Shown here piece by piece: positions 49,133-58,862 of a stretch of DNA of 64,000 nt. The stretch is taken from NCBI GenBank assembly GCA_964498395.1, contig CAZCHE010000001.1, positions 186,001-250,000 of the forward strand, written 5' to 3'. This DNA is from Parapedobacter sp964498395. GTDB lineage: Bacteria; Bacteroidota; Bacteroidia; Sphingobacteriales; Sphingobacteriaceae. Below the pieces are notes generated by a model. The model did not search any database and was not told the origin of the DNA. It saw only the letters and a list, made by a program, of their open reading frames with translations. A program made the position numbers and the translations under genes. Numbering within the stretch: the stretch's first letter is position 1; every line of letters begins with the position of its first letter.

Positions 49133-51187
49133 TTAAGCAATGGGGCAATTTAACACAGTAGACGTACCCATTTGCGGTGTGCTGTCAATCTGGAGGGTGC
49201 CATTCAGGAATATCGCCCGTGCCTCGATGTTTTGTAGCCCCGAACCCTTTTGCTGCCGTGCTTTACTGATGTCGTATCCCACGCCGTTATCTTCCACGGT
49301 CAATGAAAGGCTATCGCCATCTTGCCTAAGTTCTACTAAAATATGGCTTGATTTGGCATATTTTACAGCATTATTAATCAGTTCCTGGGCGATACGGTAC
49401 ACGACGACCTGTCTATTCTTCATCAAGTCATTTTGGTAGTTGAACACCTGACATGTGATGTTGATACCCGTCCGTTTGAGCGATTGGCAATATTCTCTCA
49501 GCGCTTCGTCCAGTCCATACCGCAATAGGATCTCCGGCATCATGTTGCGCGAGATGCGTCGAAGTTCATCCACCGCCATATCAATGCGCTGCAGGCCATT
49601 TTGGATAAGTTTTTGGGTGTTATCACCGGTAATGGACGGTACGATGCCACCCGAAAGTTCTATTTTGATGCCCGAAAGCAAACCACCAAGCCCGTCATGC
49701 AAATCGCGGGCGATGCGTGCGCGTTCGTTTTCCTGTCCGTCGATCATTGCCGAGAGCAAGGATATCTTGTGTTCTTGTTTGATGTTGTCCAGTTCCATCT
49801 GATGCAGGCGCTGCTGCTGTTTCAATGCCTTGGAGCGTTGTCGGTAGGCCACCAACAAGAATACCAATGCGATGAAGGTGGTCGCCGAGAGCAGGATATA
49901 AATGAGGTTGAGTTTCTTGCGATGGGCCACTTGTTCCTCCAATAAGGCCAGTTTCTGCTCCCTCAGTTCAGTGGCATATTGTATTTCTAGTTCTTTCCCC
50001 AATGCCATCTTCTCGTTATCGAAGCGCTTCTCATAGTATTCCAGGTATTTTTTATAGTATTCCAATGCCGATTGATAATTGCCCTTATTTTCCGCCACGC
50101 CGGCCAGGGCCTGCATGAGGCGTGTCAGTGTACCCAAATCAGGCATCTCGTCTTGCGCTAAGTAAGCTGCTGCTTGGTTAAGGTATTGCTCGGCGTCATC
50201 CCATCGATTTTCCCGTTGGGCATATTCATTCAAGATGCCATACACCCCTGCCACCACGGTGTACTGTTTGGTTTTCAATCCTTCTTCCAAGGCAATATCC
50301 AAATACCGTTTGGCACTATCCTGATAACTTAACGGATAGAATTCGGAATAAAGATTAGCCAAACCCAATGCGTTAAATGGTAATTGGGAACGGGTGGAAA
50401 TACGGTGTTCATTCGTCAGAAAGTTCGTCACGGATAAGCGGTAGTAGTATTCAGCGGAATCCAAAAGGTGCTTATCTGTCGGTTTTTTCCGATATTGGTC
50501 TTCTAGCGTGTAGGCTAAGGAATACAGGGCCATCACTAATGCGTCCGCATCACCGGATTTTCTTGCGTTGTCCAGCCCGAGACGGGCATATTTCCTCATA
50601 TTTTCCAGGTCTTCCCATATCCCGTAGATACTATACAGTTCCGAAAAAATGGATGACTTGACGGTCATATCAGAAAGGTCCGTACTGCCATCGTAGTAAC
50701 GGAGCGCCTCTATAAAGCTGGCAACGGCTTCCGTGGGTTGCTCATCGCGTGCCTCCAACCAGCCCTTGGCGTACCACACATAACCTTTTGTACTCGGATT
50801 GGTGGTCTCATCGAGTTTGGTCAATGCCGATTGCAGCACCGTTTGGGCCGTTTCATCACCATGTATGCGCAATTGCATGGCCTGTATGGCCAATGTCCTG
50901 GCCAAGTACTGTTTGTCCGCCAGTGTCTCGGCCAATTCCAACGCTTCTCCTAGCAATTTGTCCGCTTTCAATTTTTCACCGGCAAAGTAATGGTGTGCCG
51001 CCAAGCGACCCAAGGTGAGTACCCGGTCGCCCAGTGGTAAATCCGCTTGACCCAATACTCGTTCTAATGAATCTTTTTTGGCCACCTGTGCCCGGAGCGA
51101 ACAAGGTACCAGCCAGGCGAGAAGTAACACGGGGAGGGCTGTTTTCACCAGTAAGTGGTAGGAGAAAAAAGAAAGAGAATTTGCCAT
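49133..51187 (-). CDS. TPR-containing sensor histidine kinase
   Basis: 684 residues from the ATG at 51187 (MANSLSFFSYHLL). Signal peptide (ALPVLLLAWLVPCSLRAQV), tetratricopeptide repeats in the periplasm (about 30-400), a membrane helix (IYILLSATTFIALVFLLVAYRQ, about 425-450), HisKA_3 with ARIARDLHDGLGGLLSGIK (phospho-His) and a HATPase domain (ELINNAVKYAKSS, VEDNGVGYD, GSGLQNIEARA). It senses an unknown stimulus through its TPRs and phosphorylates the neighbouring regulator. Confidence 0.92.
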   Translation of the reverse strand: MANSLSFFSYHLLVKTALPVLLLAWLVPCSLRAQVAKKDSLERVLGQADLPLGDRVLTLGRLAAHHYFAGEKLKADKLLGEALELAETLADKQYLARTLAIQAMQLRIHGDETAQTVLQSALTKLDETTNPSTKGYVWYAKGWLEARDEQPTEAVASFIEALRYYDGSTDLSDMTVKSSIFSELYSIYGIWEDLENMRKYARLGLDNARKSGDADALVMALYSLAYTLEDQYRKKPTDKHLLDSAEYYYRLSVTNFLTNEHRISTRSQLPFNALGLANLYSEFYPLSYQDSAKRYLDIALEEGLKTKQYTVVAGVYGILNEYAQRENRWDDAEQYLNQAAAYLAQDEMPDLGTLTRLMQALAGVAENKGNYQSALEYYKKYLEYYEKRFDNEKMALGKELEIQYATELREQKLALLEEQVAHRKKLNLIYILLSATTFIALVFLLVAYRQRSKALKQQQRLHQMELDNIKQEHKISLLSAMIDGQENERARIARDLHDGLGGLLSGIKIELSGGIVPSITGDNTQKLIQNGLQRIDMAVDELRRISRNMMPEILLRYGLDEALREYCQSLKRTGINITCQVFNYQNDLMKNRQVVVYRIAQELINNAVKYAKSSHILVELRQDGDSLSLTVEDNGVGYDISKARQQKGSGLQNIEARAIFLNGTLQIDSTPQMGTSTVLNCPIA

Positions 51188-51291
51188 GCGGAACAATTAT
51201 CGTAGATGCTTCGTCAAAAATATCCAAAATGTCGTAGACATTTCTGCGCTCAAACACTAAAGTCAATAAAATCTAACTATTCTCATCATGA

Positions 51292-51576
51292 TTATATGAT
51301 ACGCATATTACTAAGTATATAGGCCCCGATTAAAAATAGGATGATGAAAATCAAACCAACCACCACTGCCGTCCACCCACGTGTGCTACGTTTGATGCAC
51401 AGACTGTATCCACCCAATATCACTGCTACACCGAAGAAAAACAAATAAGCATAGAGAACAGCATCTAGCCAATCTGTCGGCCCGAACCAAAATAACAGGA
51501 AGCAACCGACACCACATAGCAAGCTTGCACAAGCCAACGTAGCCGATGGATAATGGTCTTTTTTCGCCTTAAGCAT
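51292..51576 (-). CDS. Small integral membrane protein
   Basis: 94 residues from the ATG at 51576 (MLKAKKDHYPS). Three hydrophobic segments: TLACASLLCGVGCFLLFWFG, AVLYAYLFFFGVAVILGGY and TAVVVGLIFIILFLIGAYIL. It looks like a real small membrane protein because it is convergent with nothing and the hydrophobic profile is clean, but I recognise no family. Confidence 0.6.
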   Translation of the reverse strand: MLKAKKDHYPSATLACASLLCGVGCFLLFWFGPTDWLDAVLYAYLFFFGVAVILGGYSLCIKRSTRGWTAVVVGLIFIILFLIGAYILSNMRII

Positions 51577-51863
51577 ATTCAATCTCTATCGTTTAGTCAA
51601 TTATGCGAGCAAAAGTACGCAAAGGTGTTTGGAGCGGAAATAGCGGATTTCAGGGATTTTAAGATGTGCTGTAGATACTTTGTATATACGATGGTAAGGG
51701 GTGTATATGTAGTGTATACAGGTAAGATTAGTTGCTGGATTCCCGGCTTTATAACTTTGTCCCCATCGTTTTCTGACCCAAGTTTAATAAAACGAGCTTA
51801 TGAAAACTGGTCGGATGCCAAGGTGAGTCCTGCTTGGTATCGGCTGGGTGTAATGGTGGCAAT

Positions 51864-54800
51864 ATGCAGCGTATCGGTCTCTTGTTTTTTTGTTTCCTGT
51901 CATATAACCTTGTCTTGGGGCAAATTTACGTTTCTCCTGATGGTACGGGTGATGGCAGTTCTTGGACAAATCCTTCCGGTCTGGAGGATGCGATAGCGAC
52001 GGCTTCAAATGACACGGAGTTAAGATTGCTTGGCGGAACGTACAATATCACCACTACCTTGATCGTAACGCAAAGGTTGACCATCAACGGTGGGTATACC
52101 GGCGACGGTACGACTCGAAATATCGCTGCCAATCCATCGGTGCTGGATGGTGGGGGCGCAAATCAGATCATGGTTGTTAATGCAGCAGGAGTTTGGATAG
52201 ATGGGATGACTTTTTTGGATGGGTTTGCTGCAACAGGGGCTCACGTGAATGATGGTTCCGGTGGCGGTGCTATTCGCATAGCGAGGGAAAATGTGACGAT
52301 AACCAATTGTGTTTTCCGGAATAACGTCTCTGCACACCGGATTGGTTCAGGCGCTATATATCTTTGGTCATGTAACAATATCCGAATAGAGGATTGCCTA
52401 TTTGAAGGTAACAGCGTAGTTGAGAATGGGAGTCAAACGGAGTCGAATATAGGTGGAGGGGCAATTCATGTCCGTTTTGGAGAAAATACACAAATCATCA
52501 ATACTATTTTCAGAGATAATTATTCACGATATGCGGGGGGGGCTGTACATGACTGGGGTGACAATACGCGTTTCGAAAATTGTCTTTTTGAGGGTAATGA
52601 AAGTAGAGAGGACGGTGGCGGACTATATGTGCCCAACGATTTTACTCGTATCAGTAACAGCACTTTTGTGGGGAATAAAGCCATAGACGGTGGGGGCATA
52701 GCATCGAACTTCGGAAGGATTGAAGTTCGTGCATCACGTTTTGAGAACAATCAGGCCGAAGATAGGGGAGGAGCGATATATAATCACCGTTTTGCTGAGC
52801 TTTCAGTCATTGAACACACACAATTTTCAGAGAATACGGCAGATTTTGGTGGAGCGATCTATAACTATGGTGAAGAGGGGTTAAAGGTTATAAGTTCGCT
52901 GTTTGTTGATAATCAAGCTATAGATAAAGGTGGCGCGATATTCAATAATAGATTTATTGAAATTACGAATACTACTTTTGTGCGGAATATGAATACGGCA
53001 TTGATTATGTCCAGACTTGTACAGTCAGAGCATAATCACTGTGAAACCAATGTTTTCAACTCTATTTTTTACTTAAATACGGCGAAGGCTGGGGGGTATC
53101 TCGCTGATATTCAGTCGGAAGATTTGAATATGGATTTAAGTTCGAGGGATGTCCGTCGAAATATATTGCAGGAGTATGCAGGAGCAAATAACCAAATGGG
53201 TGTCAATCCGTTATTTGTCGACAATAGCAACGATTTTAGGCTACAGCCTGCAAGCCCGGCAATCGATGCTGGTGATGATGAGCTGTTTAATGAAGTTTCC
53301 GATGTCAACGCTGGATCCTCAACGGACTTGGACGGGAATCCGAGAGTCCAAGGAGCGGCCCTCGACCTGGGTGCTTACGAAATCGATCCCTCAACCATTA
53401 CGCTCCCCGATTGTGCGATCATCAGTAGCCCAATCGACGGTACGGTTAACATTCCCCTTGATGTGGTGATCGACTGGAACGCCGTATCCAATGCTACTGC
53501 TTATCGTGTCTTCATTGGCACGGTATCCGGCGGTACGGACGTGGTGGATGGGGAAGAGGTGACCGGTACCATATTCAGTCTAGCGGATGGCTGGGAAGAA
53601 AACATGACCTACTACGTCACGGTCATCCCATTCAACGCGGCAGGCGAGGCCGCGGGTTGCGCAGAGATCAGTTTCACCACGGAGGAATTGGAGATCGAGC
53701 CACCCACCCCCGAGTGCACCACCGTCACAAGCCCAACAGACGGCACCACGGATGTCGCCCTCGATGCCGCGATTACGTGGATGGGCGTGGACGGGGCCGA
53801 TGGCTACCGCATTTCCATCGGCACGGTATCCGGCGGTATGGACGTGGTGGATGGCGTGGAAGTTACGGGAACCACATTCAGCCTAGCCGATGGCTGGCAG
53901 GAGAATACCACGTATTACGTCACGGTCATCCCGTTCAACACGGCGGGTGAGGCCGAGGGCTGCACAGCGATCAGTTTCATCACAGAGGAATTGGAGGTAG
54001 TGCCACCCGCTCCCGATTGCACCACCATCGTTTTTCCGGTTGAAGGTGCCGAAGATGTTGCCCTCGATGCCACGATTACGTGGACGGCCGNNNNNNNNNN
54101 NNNNNNNNNNNNNNNNNNNNNNNNNNNNNNNNNNNNNNNNNNNNNNNNNNNNNNNNNNNNNNNNNNNNNNNNNNNNNNNNNNNNNNNNNNCGGGAACCAC
54201 ATTCAGCCTAGCCGATGGCTGGCAGGAGAATACCACGTATTACGTGACGGTCATCCCGTTCAACGCGGCAGGCGAGGCCGATGGCTGCACGGAGATCAGT
54301 TTCACCACGGAGGAATTGGAGGTAGTGCCACCCGCTCCCGATTGCACCACCATCGTTTCCCCGGTTGAAGGTGCCGAAGATGTTGCCCTCGATGCCACGA
54401 TTACGTGGACGGCCGTGGACGGGGCCGATGGCTACCGCATTTCCATCGGCACGGCTTCCGGCGGTACGGATGTGGTGGATGGCGTGGAAGTTACGGGAAC
54501 CACATTCAGCCTAGCCGATGGCTGGCAGGAGAATACCACGTATTACGTCACGGTCATCCCGTTCAACACGGCGGGTGAGGCCGAGGGCTGCACAGCGATC
54601 AGTTTCATCACAGAGGAATTGGAGGTAGTGCCACCCGCTCCCGATTGCACCACCATCGTTTTTCCGGTTGAAGGTGCCGAAGATGTCACCCTTGATGCTG
54701 TGATCACATGGACGGCCGTGGACGGGGCCGAAGGCTACCGCATCTCCATCGGCACGGCTCCCGGTGGCATGGACGTCGTGGATGGGGAGGAAGTGACCGG

Positions 54801-55554
54801 CACGGCATTCAGCCTAGCCGGTGGTTGGGAAGAGAATACCACGTATTACGTGACGGTCGTCCCGTTTAACACGGCAGGCGAGGCCACGGGCTGCGCAGCG
54901 ATCAGTTTCACCACGGAGGTAGTGGAGGTCGTACCACCCGCCCCCGATTGCACCACCATTATCCGTCCACAAGACGGAGAACGTAGCGGTACGCTAGATG
55001 AAGGTATTGCTTGGGTAGCCGTAGATGGCGCCGAAGGCTATCGCGTTTCCATTGGTACGACCCTCGGCGGCACAGAGGTGGTCGATAATATCATCGTAAC
55101 GGGTACCACGTTTTACCCCGCGTTTGCGTTCGCCGACAATACGCCCTATTTCTTATCGGTTATCCCATTCAACGTAACGGGCGAAGCCGCCGGATGCCCA
55201 ATACTCCGTTTCCTGATTATACCCGATACCCCGCCAGAGGAGGAACCGGAGCACCATATCGACAGAACGAAATATGGCATTTCCCCCAATGGTGACGGCA
55301 TCAACGATTTCTGGGAAATAGACGGTATCGAGCATTATCCCGATAACACCGTGTCGATATACAACAGGTGGGGAGACTTGGTCTTCCAGCTCAAGAATTA
55401 TGACAACCAATCTCGGGTATTTGACGGGAACGCCAATAAACTGACCCGATTAGGCGGCGGTATGCTGCCTTCAGGTACTTATTTTTTTGCCATCCAATAC
55501 CGAGACAATCAGGAAATGAAGAAAGTAGAAGGGATGTTGGTCATCAAGCGTTAA
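51864..55554 (+). CDS. T9SS substrate: pectate-lyase-like repeat protein with FN3-type modules and type B sorting domain
   Basis: Spans the assembly gap. From the ATG at 51864 a signal peptide (IGLLFFCFLSYNLVLGQ), a right-handed beta-helix region with GGA-type repeats (GGAIHV, GGAVHDWGDNTRFENC..., about 40-500), then at least six about 101-residue Fn3-like modules (each with DGADGYRISIG-x-x-GG and TYYVTVIPFN), and a C-terminal CHU_C/gliding-motility type B sorting domain (YGISPNGDGINDFW... PSGTYFFAIQYRDNQ). The last lets the type IX system export and anchor it. The frames before and after the gap differ because the gap length is a placeholder. PorP/SprF follows at once. Confidence 0.85.
53406..55215 (+). 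repeat. Tandem Fn3-type modules (303-nt period) interrupted by assembly gap
   Basis: Modules repeat every 303 nt, many nearly identical at DNA level (CTACCGCATTTCCATCGGCA, GAGAATACCACGTATTACG). The near-identity of modules 3-5 explains the assembly gap. Confidence 0.85.
54091..54190. other. Assembly gap (100 N)
   Basis: A run of exactly 100 N inside the repeat array. Comparing it with the complete next module, the missing text is 78 nt, or 78 plus multiples of 303; 78 is divisible by three, so the gene is in frame. Confidence 0.95.
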
Positions 55555-55555
55555 T

Positions 55556-56467
55556 ATGGGAATCAGAATATATCATATCATTGCAGTAATCGCAGCGTTT
55601 GGAATTCCAAGTATCATTTTTGGCCAACAGACACCACTATTCGCCACGTACAATTACGATCCGTTTGTCATCAACTCGGCTTATGCCGGAATGGCGAAGG
55701 GATCGGTCATCAGCATGAACCACAATCGATATACCCGCAATATCGAAGGCACGCCGCGCAGTTCGTCGATGAGTTTCCACACGCCTTTGGCGAAAGACAA
55801 AATGGGATTGGGAGCCGCAATGATCGATGACCGAATAGGGGTCACTTCTGCCACAACCGCTGTACTAGCCTATTCGTATAAAATCTATTTTGACCATGAA
55901 CGCAACCGCCCATATTGGGCCGTTTATGATCAAAATGTGTTCTCCTTCGGCATGACCGCAGGGGTGCAGCGCCTTCATGAAAACCTATTGGACCTTGGTG
56001 TGGAAGGCGATCCAGAGTTTGCCCAAAACCTTTCCGAAACCATCCCCGTAATCGGGGCCGGTGTGCTTTACAATCGCGTGGGCTTCTATCTGGGGTTATC
56101 CGTTCCTAATTTGCTAGGCGATCGCTTTGTGTCACGAGATGATCTGGATCTCTCGACACCGGTTTACGGTTATTTCGGCTACCGTTTTTTCACCGATCTT
56201 TATCGGGAAAATATGATTACCCCCAGTGTATTGGTCAAATACGAACGGGGGGCACCGATGCAGATTGACATGAACCTATCGGCACATTTCGCTCGTAAAT
56301 TTGAGGTCGGTGCCGGATACCGCAGCAGTTCGTCGATGACTTTTTTGGTAGGGTGCTATCCACTCGAGCAATTGCGGATTATTTACCATTACAGCGTGGG
56401 CTTCAAAAGCCCGGTATTGGGCAATAACCATGGCCTTTCGCTATCCTATGCCTTCGGTTATGATTAG
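55556..56467 (+). CDS. PorP/SprF family type IX secretion membrane protein
   Basis: 303 residues, signal peptide (IIAVIAAFGIPSIIFGQQ) and an outer-membrane barrel. PLFATYNYDPFVINSAYAGM and the later SFHTPLAKDKMGLGAAMI are the PorP/SprF signature; the end (LSLSYAFGYD) is barrel-like. It starts 1 bp after the sorting-domain gene, so they are an operon; SprF proteins typically pair with a specific T9SS substrate, here the large repeat protein upstream. Confidence 0.92.
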   Translation: MGIRIYHIIAVIAAFGIPSIIFGQQTPLFATYNYDPFVINSAYAGMAKGSVISMNHNRYTRNIEGTPRSSSMSFHTPLAKDKMGLGAAMIDDRIGVTSATTAVLAYSYKIYFDHERNRPYWAVYDQNVFSFGMTAGVQRLHENLLDLGVEGDPEFAQNLSETIPVIGAGVLYNRVGFYLGLSVPNLLGDRFVSRDDLDLSTPVYGYFGYRFFTDLYRENMITPSVLVKYERGAPMQIDMNLSAHFARKFEVGAGYRSSSSMTFLVGCYPLEQLRIIYHYSVGFKSPVLGNNHGLSLSYAFGYD

Positions 56468-56487
56468 CCGACCGTGGCCCGAGTAGC

Positions 56488-56811
56488 TCAATCCACCGGT
56501 TCCAAAATCTCCTTCAATCCTTGTATCACCTCATTTTCCAATCGCTTGGTATTTTCCTTTTTTGCCAAGATATAGATTCCCAATGGTAGCATGACAAACA
56601 AGTAGACGAAGGCCATATCCAGATTGGTCGAAGTGGTGACCTGACCGGTTTTCGGGTTATTTTTAAGTTGTACATTACCCGTGATGGTAAAACCACTTGT
56701 CCGCACTTGCAGGGTGCCCATGCTCGTCTGTATTTTGTACTGGGGGAATTTCTTCCTTAAGCCCTCGATGAGCATTTCTTTTGAGAATGGCTTGAATTGT
56801 AACTGTTGCAT
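56488..56811 (-). CDS. Hypothetical protein with one membrane segment
   Basis: 107 residues. A soluble N-terminal part (PFSKEMLIEGLRKKFPQYKIQTSMGTLQVRTSGF) is followed by one hydrophobic segment (LDMAFVYLFVMLPLGIYILAK) and a charged tail. No family recognised. The gene is convergent with porP and has its own 229-bp upstream gap. Confidence 0.6.
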   Translation of the reverse strand: MQQLQFKPFSKEMLIEGLRKKFPQYKIQTSMGTLQVRTSGFTITGNVQLKNNPKTGQVTTSTNLDMAFVYLFVMLPLGIYILAKKENTKRLENEVIQGLKEILEPVD

Positions 56812-57040
56812 AATCTTAACCGTTAGTTTTTATATTAAAATCAAATGAATCCATTTTTGTATGATATGGAAACTTGGTGCGAAATTGGATAGAAAAATCC
56901 AAACGGTATCGGTTATGGGCTTCACAAACTGTCTACTGATCCGAATAGCAGTATATACAAAATGTTTACATGGTTTTCGTCCGGCTCATTTCGCTCGAAC
57001 GGTAATTTTTCATTAATTTGTTGGTGAGATAGCAAACCCT

Positions 57041-58849
57041 ATGAAATTGTTCCGAATCGTCCTATCGTTGTTTTTCCTTTCACCGTGCCTAGTTGCGCAA
57101 GCACAGCACGTTTCAGCACCTACACGGGCCGCACTGGCTGAATTTGAACAGTTGCAATTGCAAAACAAGCTTCAGGAAGCGATTGGTGTATTGGATGCCG
57201 CTGCTCGTGTGGCCACCTCACCCGACGATCTGGCCTACCTTTACGCCTACCAAAGCGGGTTGTACTCGTCCATAGATAGTCTTCTGAATGGAAAGCGCTT
57301 GCTCGACCTCAGCTTGGAAAATGCTGAGAAATCGGATAAAAATACTTCGAAAGCCGTTGCCTACCGTGCCAAAGCTTTCCTGAACAATATCCTCAACATT
57401 CCAGATGCCGTAGTAGAAGATGCGCTTACTGGCCTGCGATACTTGGATGGGAGCGATGAAGACCCCGTCACGGCATATTACCTCAATTACCTCCTGTATA
57501 GCACGTACAGCAAGTGGAACGATGAAGAAAAAATGGAAAAATACATCCGGATTTGTGAGGAATACGCGATCAAGGCCGATAACCCCAACTTGCAGGCCAA
57601 TGTCAGTAACGGTATTTCCAGCATGTATTTGGCTAGGTACAGGAAGACGCGCCAGGTAGCGGCACTGGATAGCAGTTTCTTTTATTTGGGCAAAGCTTTT
57701 GCCCTTCAACAAGCACACCCCGGAAAGGTGAGTGGCAATACGGCGGTCATTACCTGTATCAACCTTGCCAATTATTATTTGGATTTTTCCCCCGAGGAAG
57801 CTGCCGTACGCAAGCAGCATGCGTTTGAATACCTTGAGCTCGCCGAAGAGCGGCTGCGTAGCCAGGAAGCTTCTGCCGAAAAATGGATTAATGTGTTTGG
57901 CATCAGGAGCGGTTTTGCCAAGCAAGATGGTAATCTCCCCCTTGCCGAGCAATATCTATTGCAAGGGCTTAGCCAACTGATGGGCGACCAAGGGAATTAT
58001 TTTAGGCTCGAATACCTGGTCAATAAAGATTTGGCGGATATTGCACAGAAAAAAAATGATATCAAATCGGCCTTGGACTACCAGCAACGGGCCGAGGGGT
58101 TATTGCGGAAGTCGTTTGACGAACAGCAGTTGTTGAATGCCCAGAAACTGGAAATCCAGTATGAAACCGAAAAGAAAGACCAGCAGTTGAAGTTGCTGGA
58201 TGCACGTGCCGAATTCAGGAAGCGCCAAAATTACTTGTATGGAGGCATCGCAGTTGCGCTGCTGTTTGGGGTCGTTTTCATGTTTTCGTCCTATCATTTC
58301 AAGCTGCGGTATTCCATCGAGCGCGAGAAGAAACTCCAACAGGAGAAGGAGGAGGCCGAACGTCAGATGGCGCTCCAGATCCGATTGGAAAAGGAAGAGC
58401 AAGCGCGGTTGAAAGCCGAGCAGGAATTGCTGGATTTGAAGCGTCAGCAATTGGAAAAGGAAACCTTGACCAATTCATTGATCATCGAGCATAAAAACGA
58501 CATGCTGAAACAAATCCAGGATAAAATCCGAGAAGGCGATACGGGTAACATCCAGAAGTTGCTGAAGGAAGAAATGCTGGTGCGTACCGATTTCGAAGAT
58601 ATCAAGATGCAGATACAGGAGTTGCACCCCGATTTTTTCGGCCGCCTGTCGCAAAAGGCCCAGCAGAAGTTGACACCGCTCGATTTGAAATACTGTGCTT
58701 ACCTGTATCTGAAAATGACAACCAAGCAGATTGCGCAAGTACTCCATGTAGAGCCGCAAAGTGTGCGGATGTTCAAATACCGATTGAAGCAGAAATTTGG
58801 ATTGGATAAAGACCTTGATTTGGAAGATTTCTTGCAGCGCATCGGTTAG
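57041..58849 (+). CDS. TPR protein with membrane helix, coiled coil and C-terminal HTH
   Basis: 602 residues: signal peptide (LFRIVLSLFFLSPCLVAQAQ), tetratricopeptide region (about 30-380), a membrane helix (YLYGGIAVALLFGVVFMFSSY), a long charged coiled coil (about 415-490: EREKKLQQEKEEAERQ...) and a LuxR-like helix-turn-helix (LTPLDLKYCAYLYLKMTTKQIAQVLHVEPQSVRMFKYRLKQKF). This one-component, membrane-bound regulator type is common in Bacteroidota; the signal is unknown. It is architecturally akin to the kinase at 49133 but carries the DNA-binding domain itself. Confidence 0.88.
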   Translation: MKLFRIVLSLFFLSPCLVAQAQHVSAPTRAALAEFEQLQLQNKLQEAIGVLDAAARVATSPDDLAYLYAYQSGLYSSIDSLLNGKRLLDLSLENAEKSDKNTSKAVAYRAKAFLNNILNIPDAVVEDALTGLRYLDGSDEDPVTAYYLNYLLYSTYSKWNDEEKMEKYIRICEEYAIKADNPNLQANVSNGISSMYLARYRKTRQVAALDSSFFYLGKAFALQQAHPGKVSGNTAVITCINLANYYLDFSPEEAAVRKQHAFEYLELAEERLRSQEASAEKWINVFGIRSGFAKQDGNLPLAEQYLLQGLSQLMGDQGNYFRLEYLVNKDLADIAQKKNDIKSALDYQQRAEGLLRKSFDEQQLLNAQKLEIQYETEKKDQQLKLLDARAEFRKRQNYLYGGIAVALLFGVVFMFSSYHFKLRYSIEREKKLQQEKEEAERQMALQIRLEKEEQARLKAEQELLDLKRQQLEKETLTNSLIIEHKNDMLKQIQDKIREGDTGNIQKLLKEEMLVRTDFEDIKMQIQELHPDFFGRLSQKAQQKLTPLDLKYCAYLYLKMTTKQIAQVLHVEPQSVRMFKYRLKQKFGLDKDLDLEDFLQRIG

Positions 58850-58862
58850 TTTGGGGGTTCGT

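Noticed and set aside
51834..54368. Two separate large genes (844 and 504 residues) around the N gap
   Set aside because: Both carry the same modules and the frame change is fully explained by the 100-N placeholder; one gene is the simpler reading.
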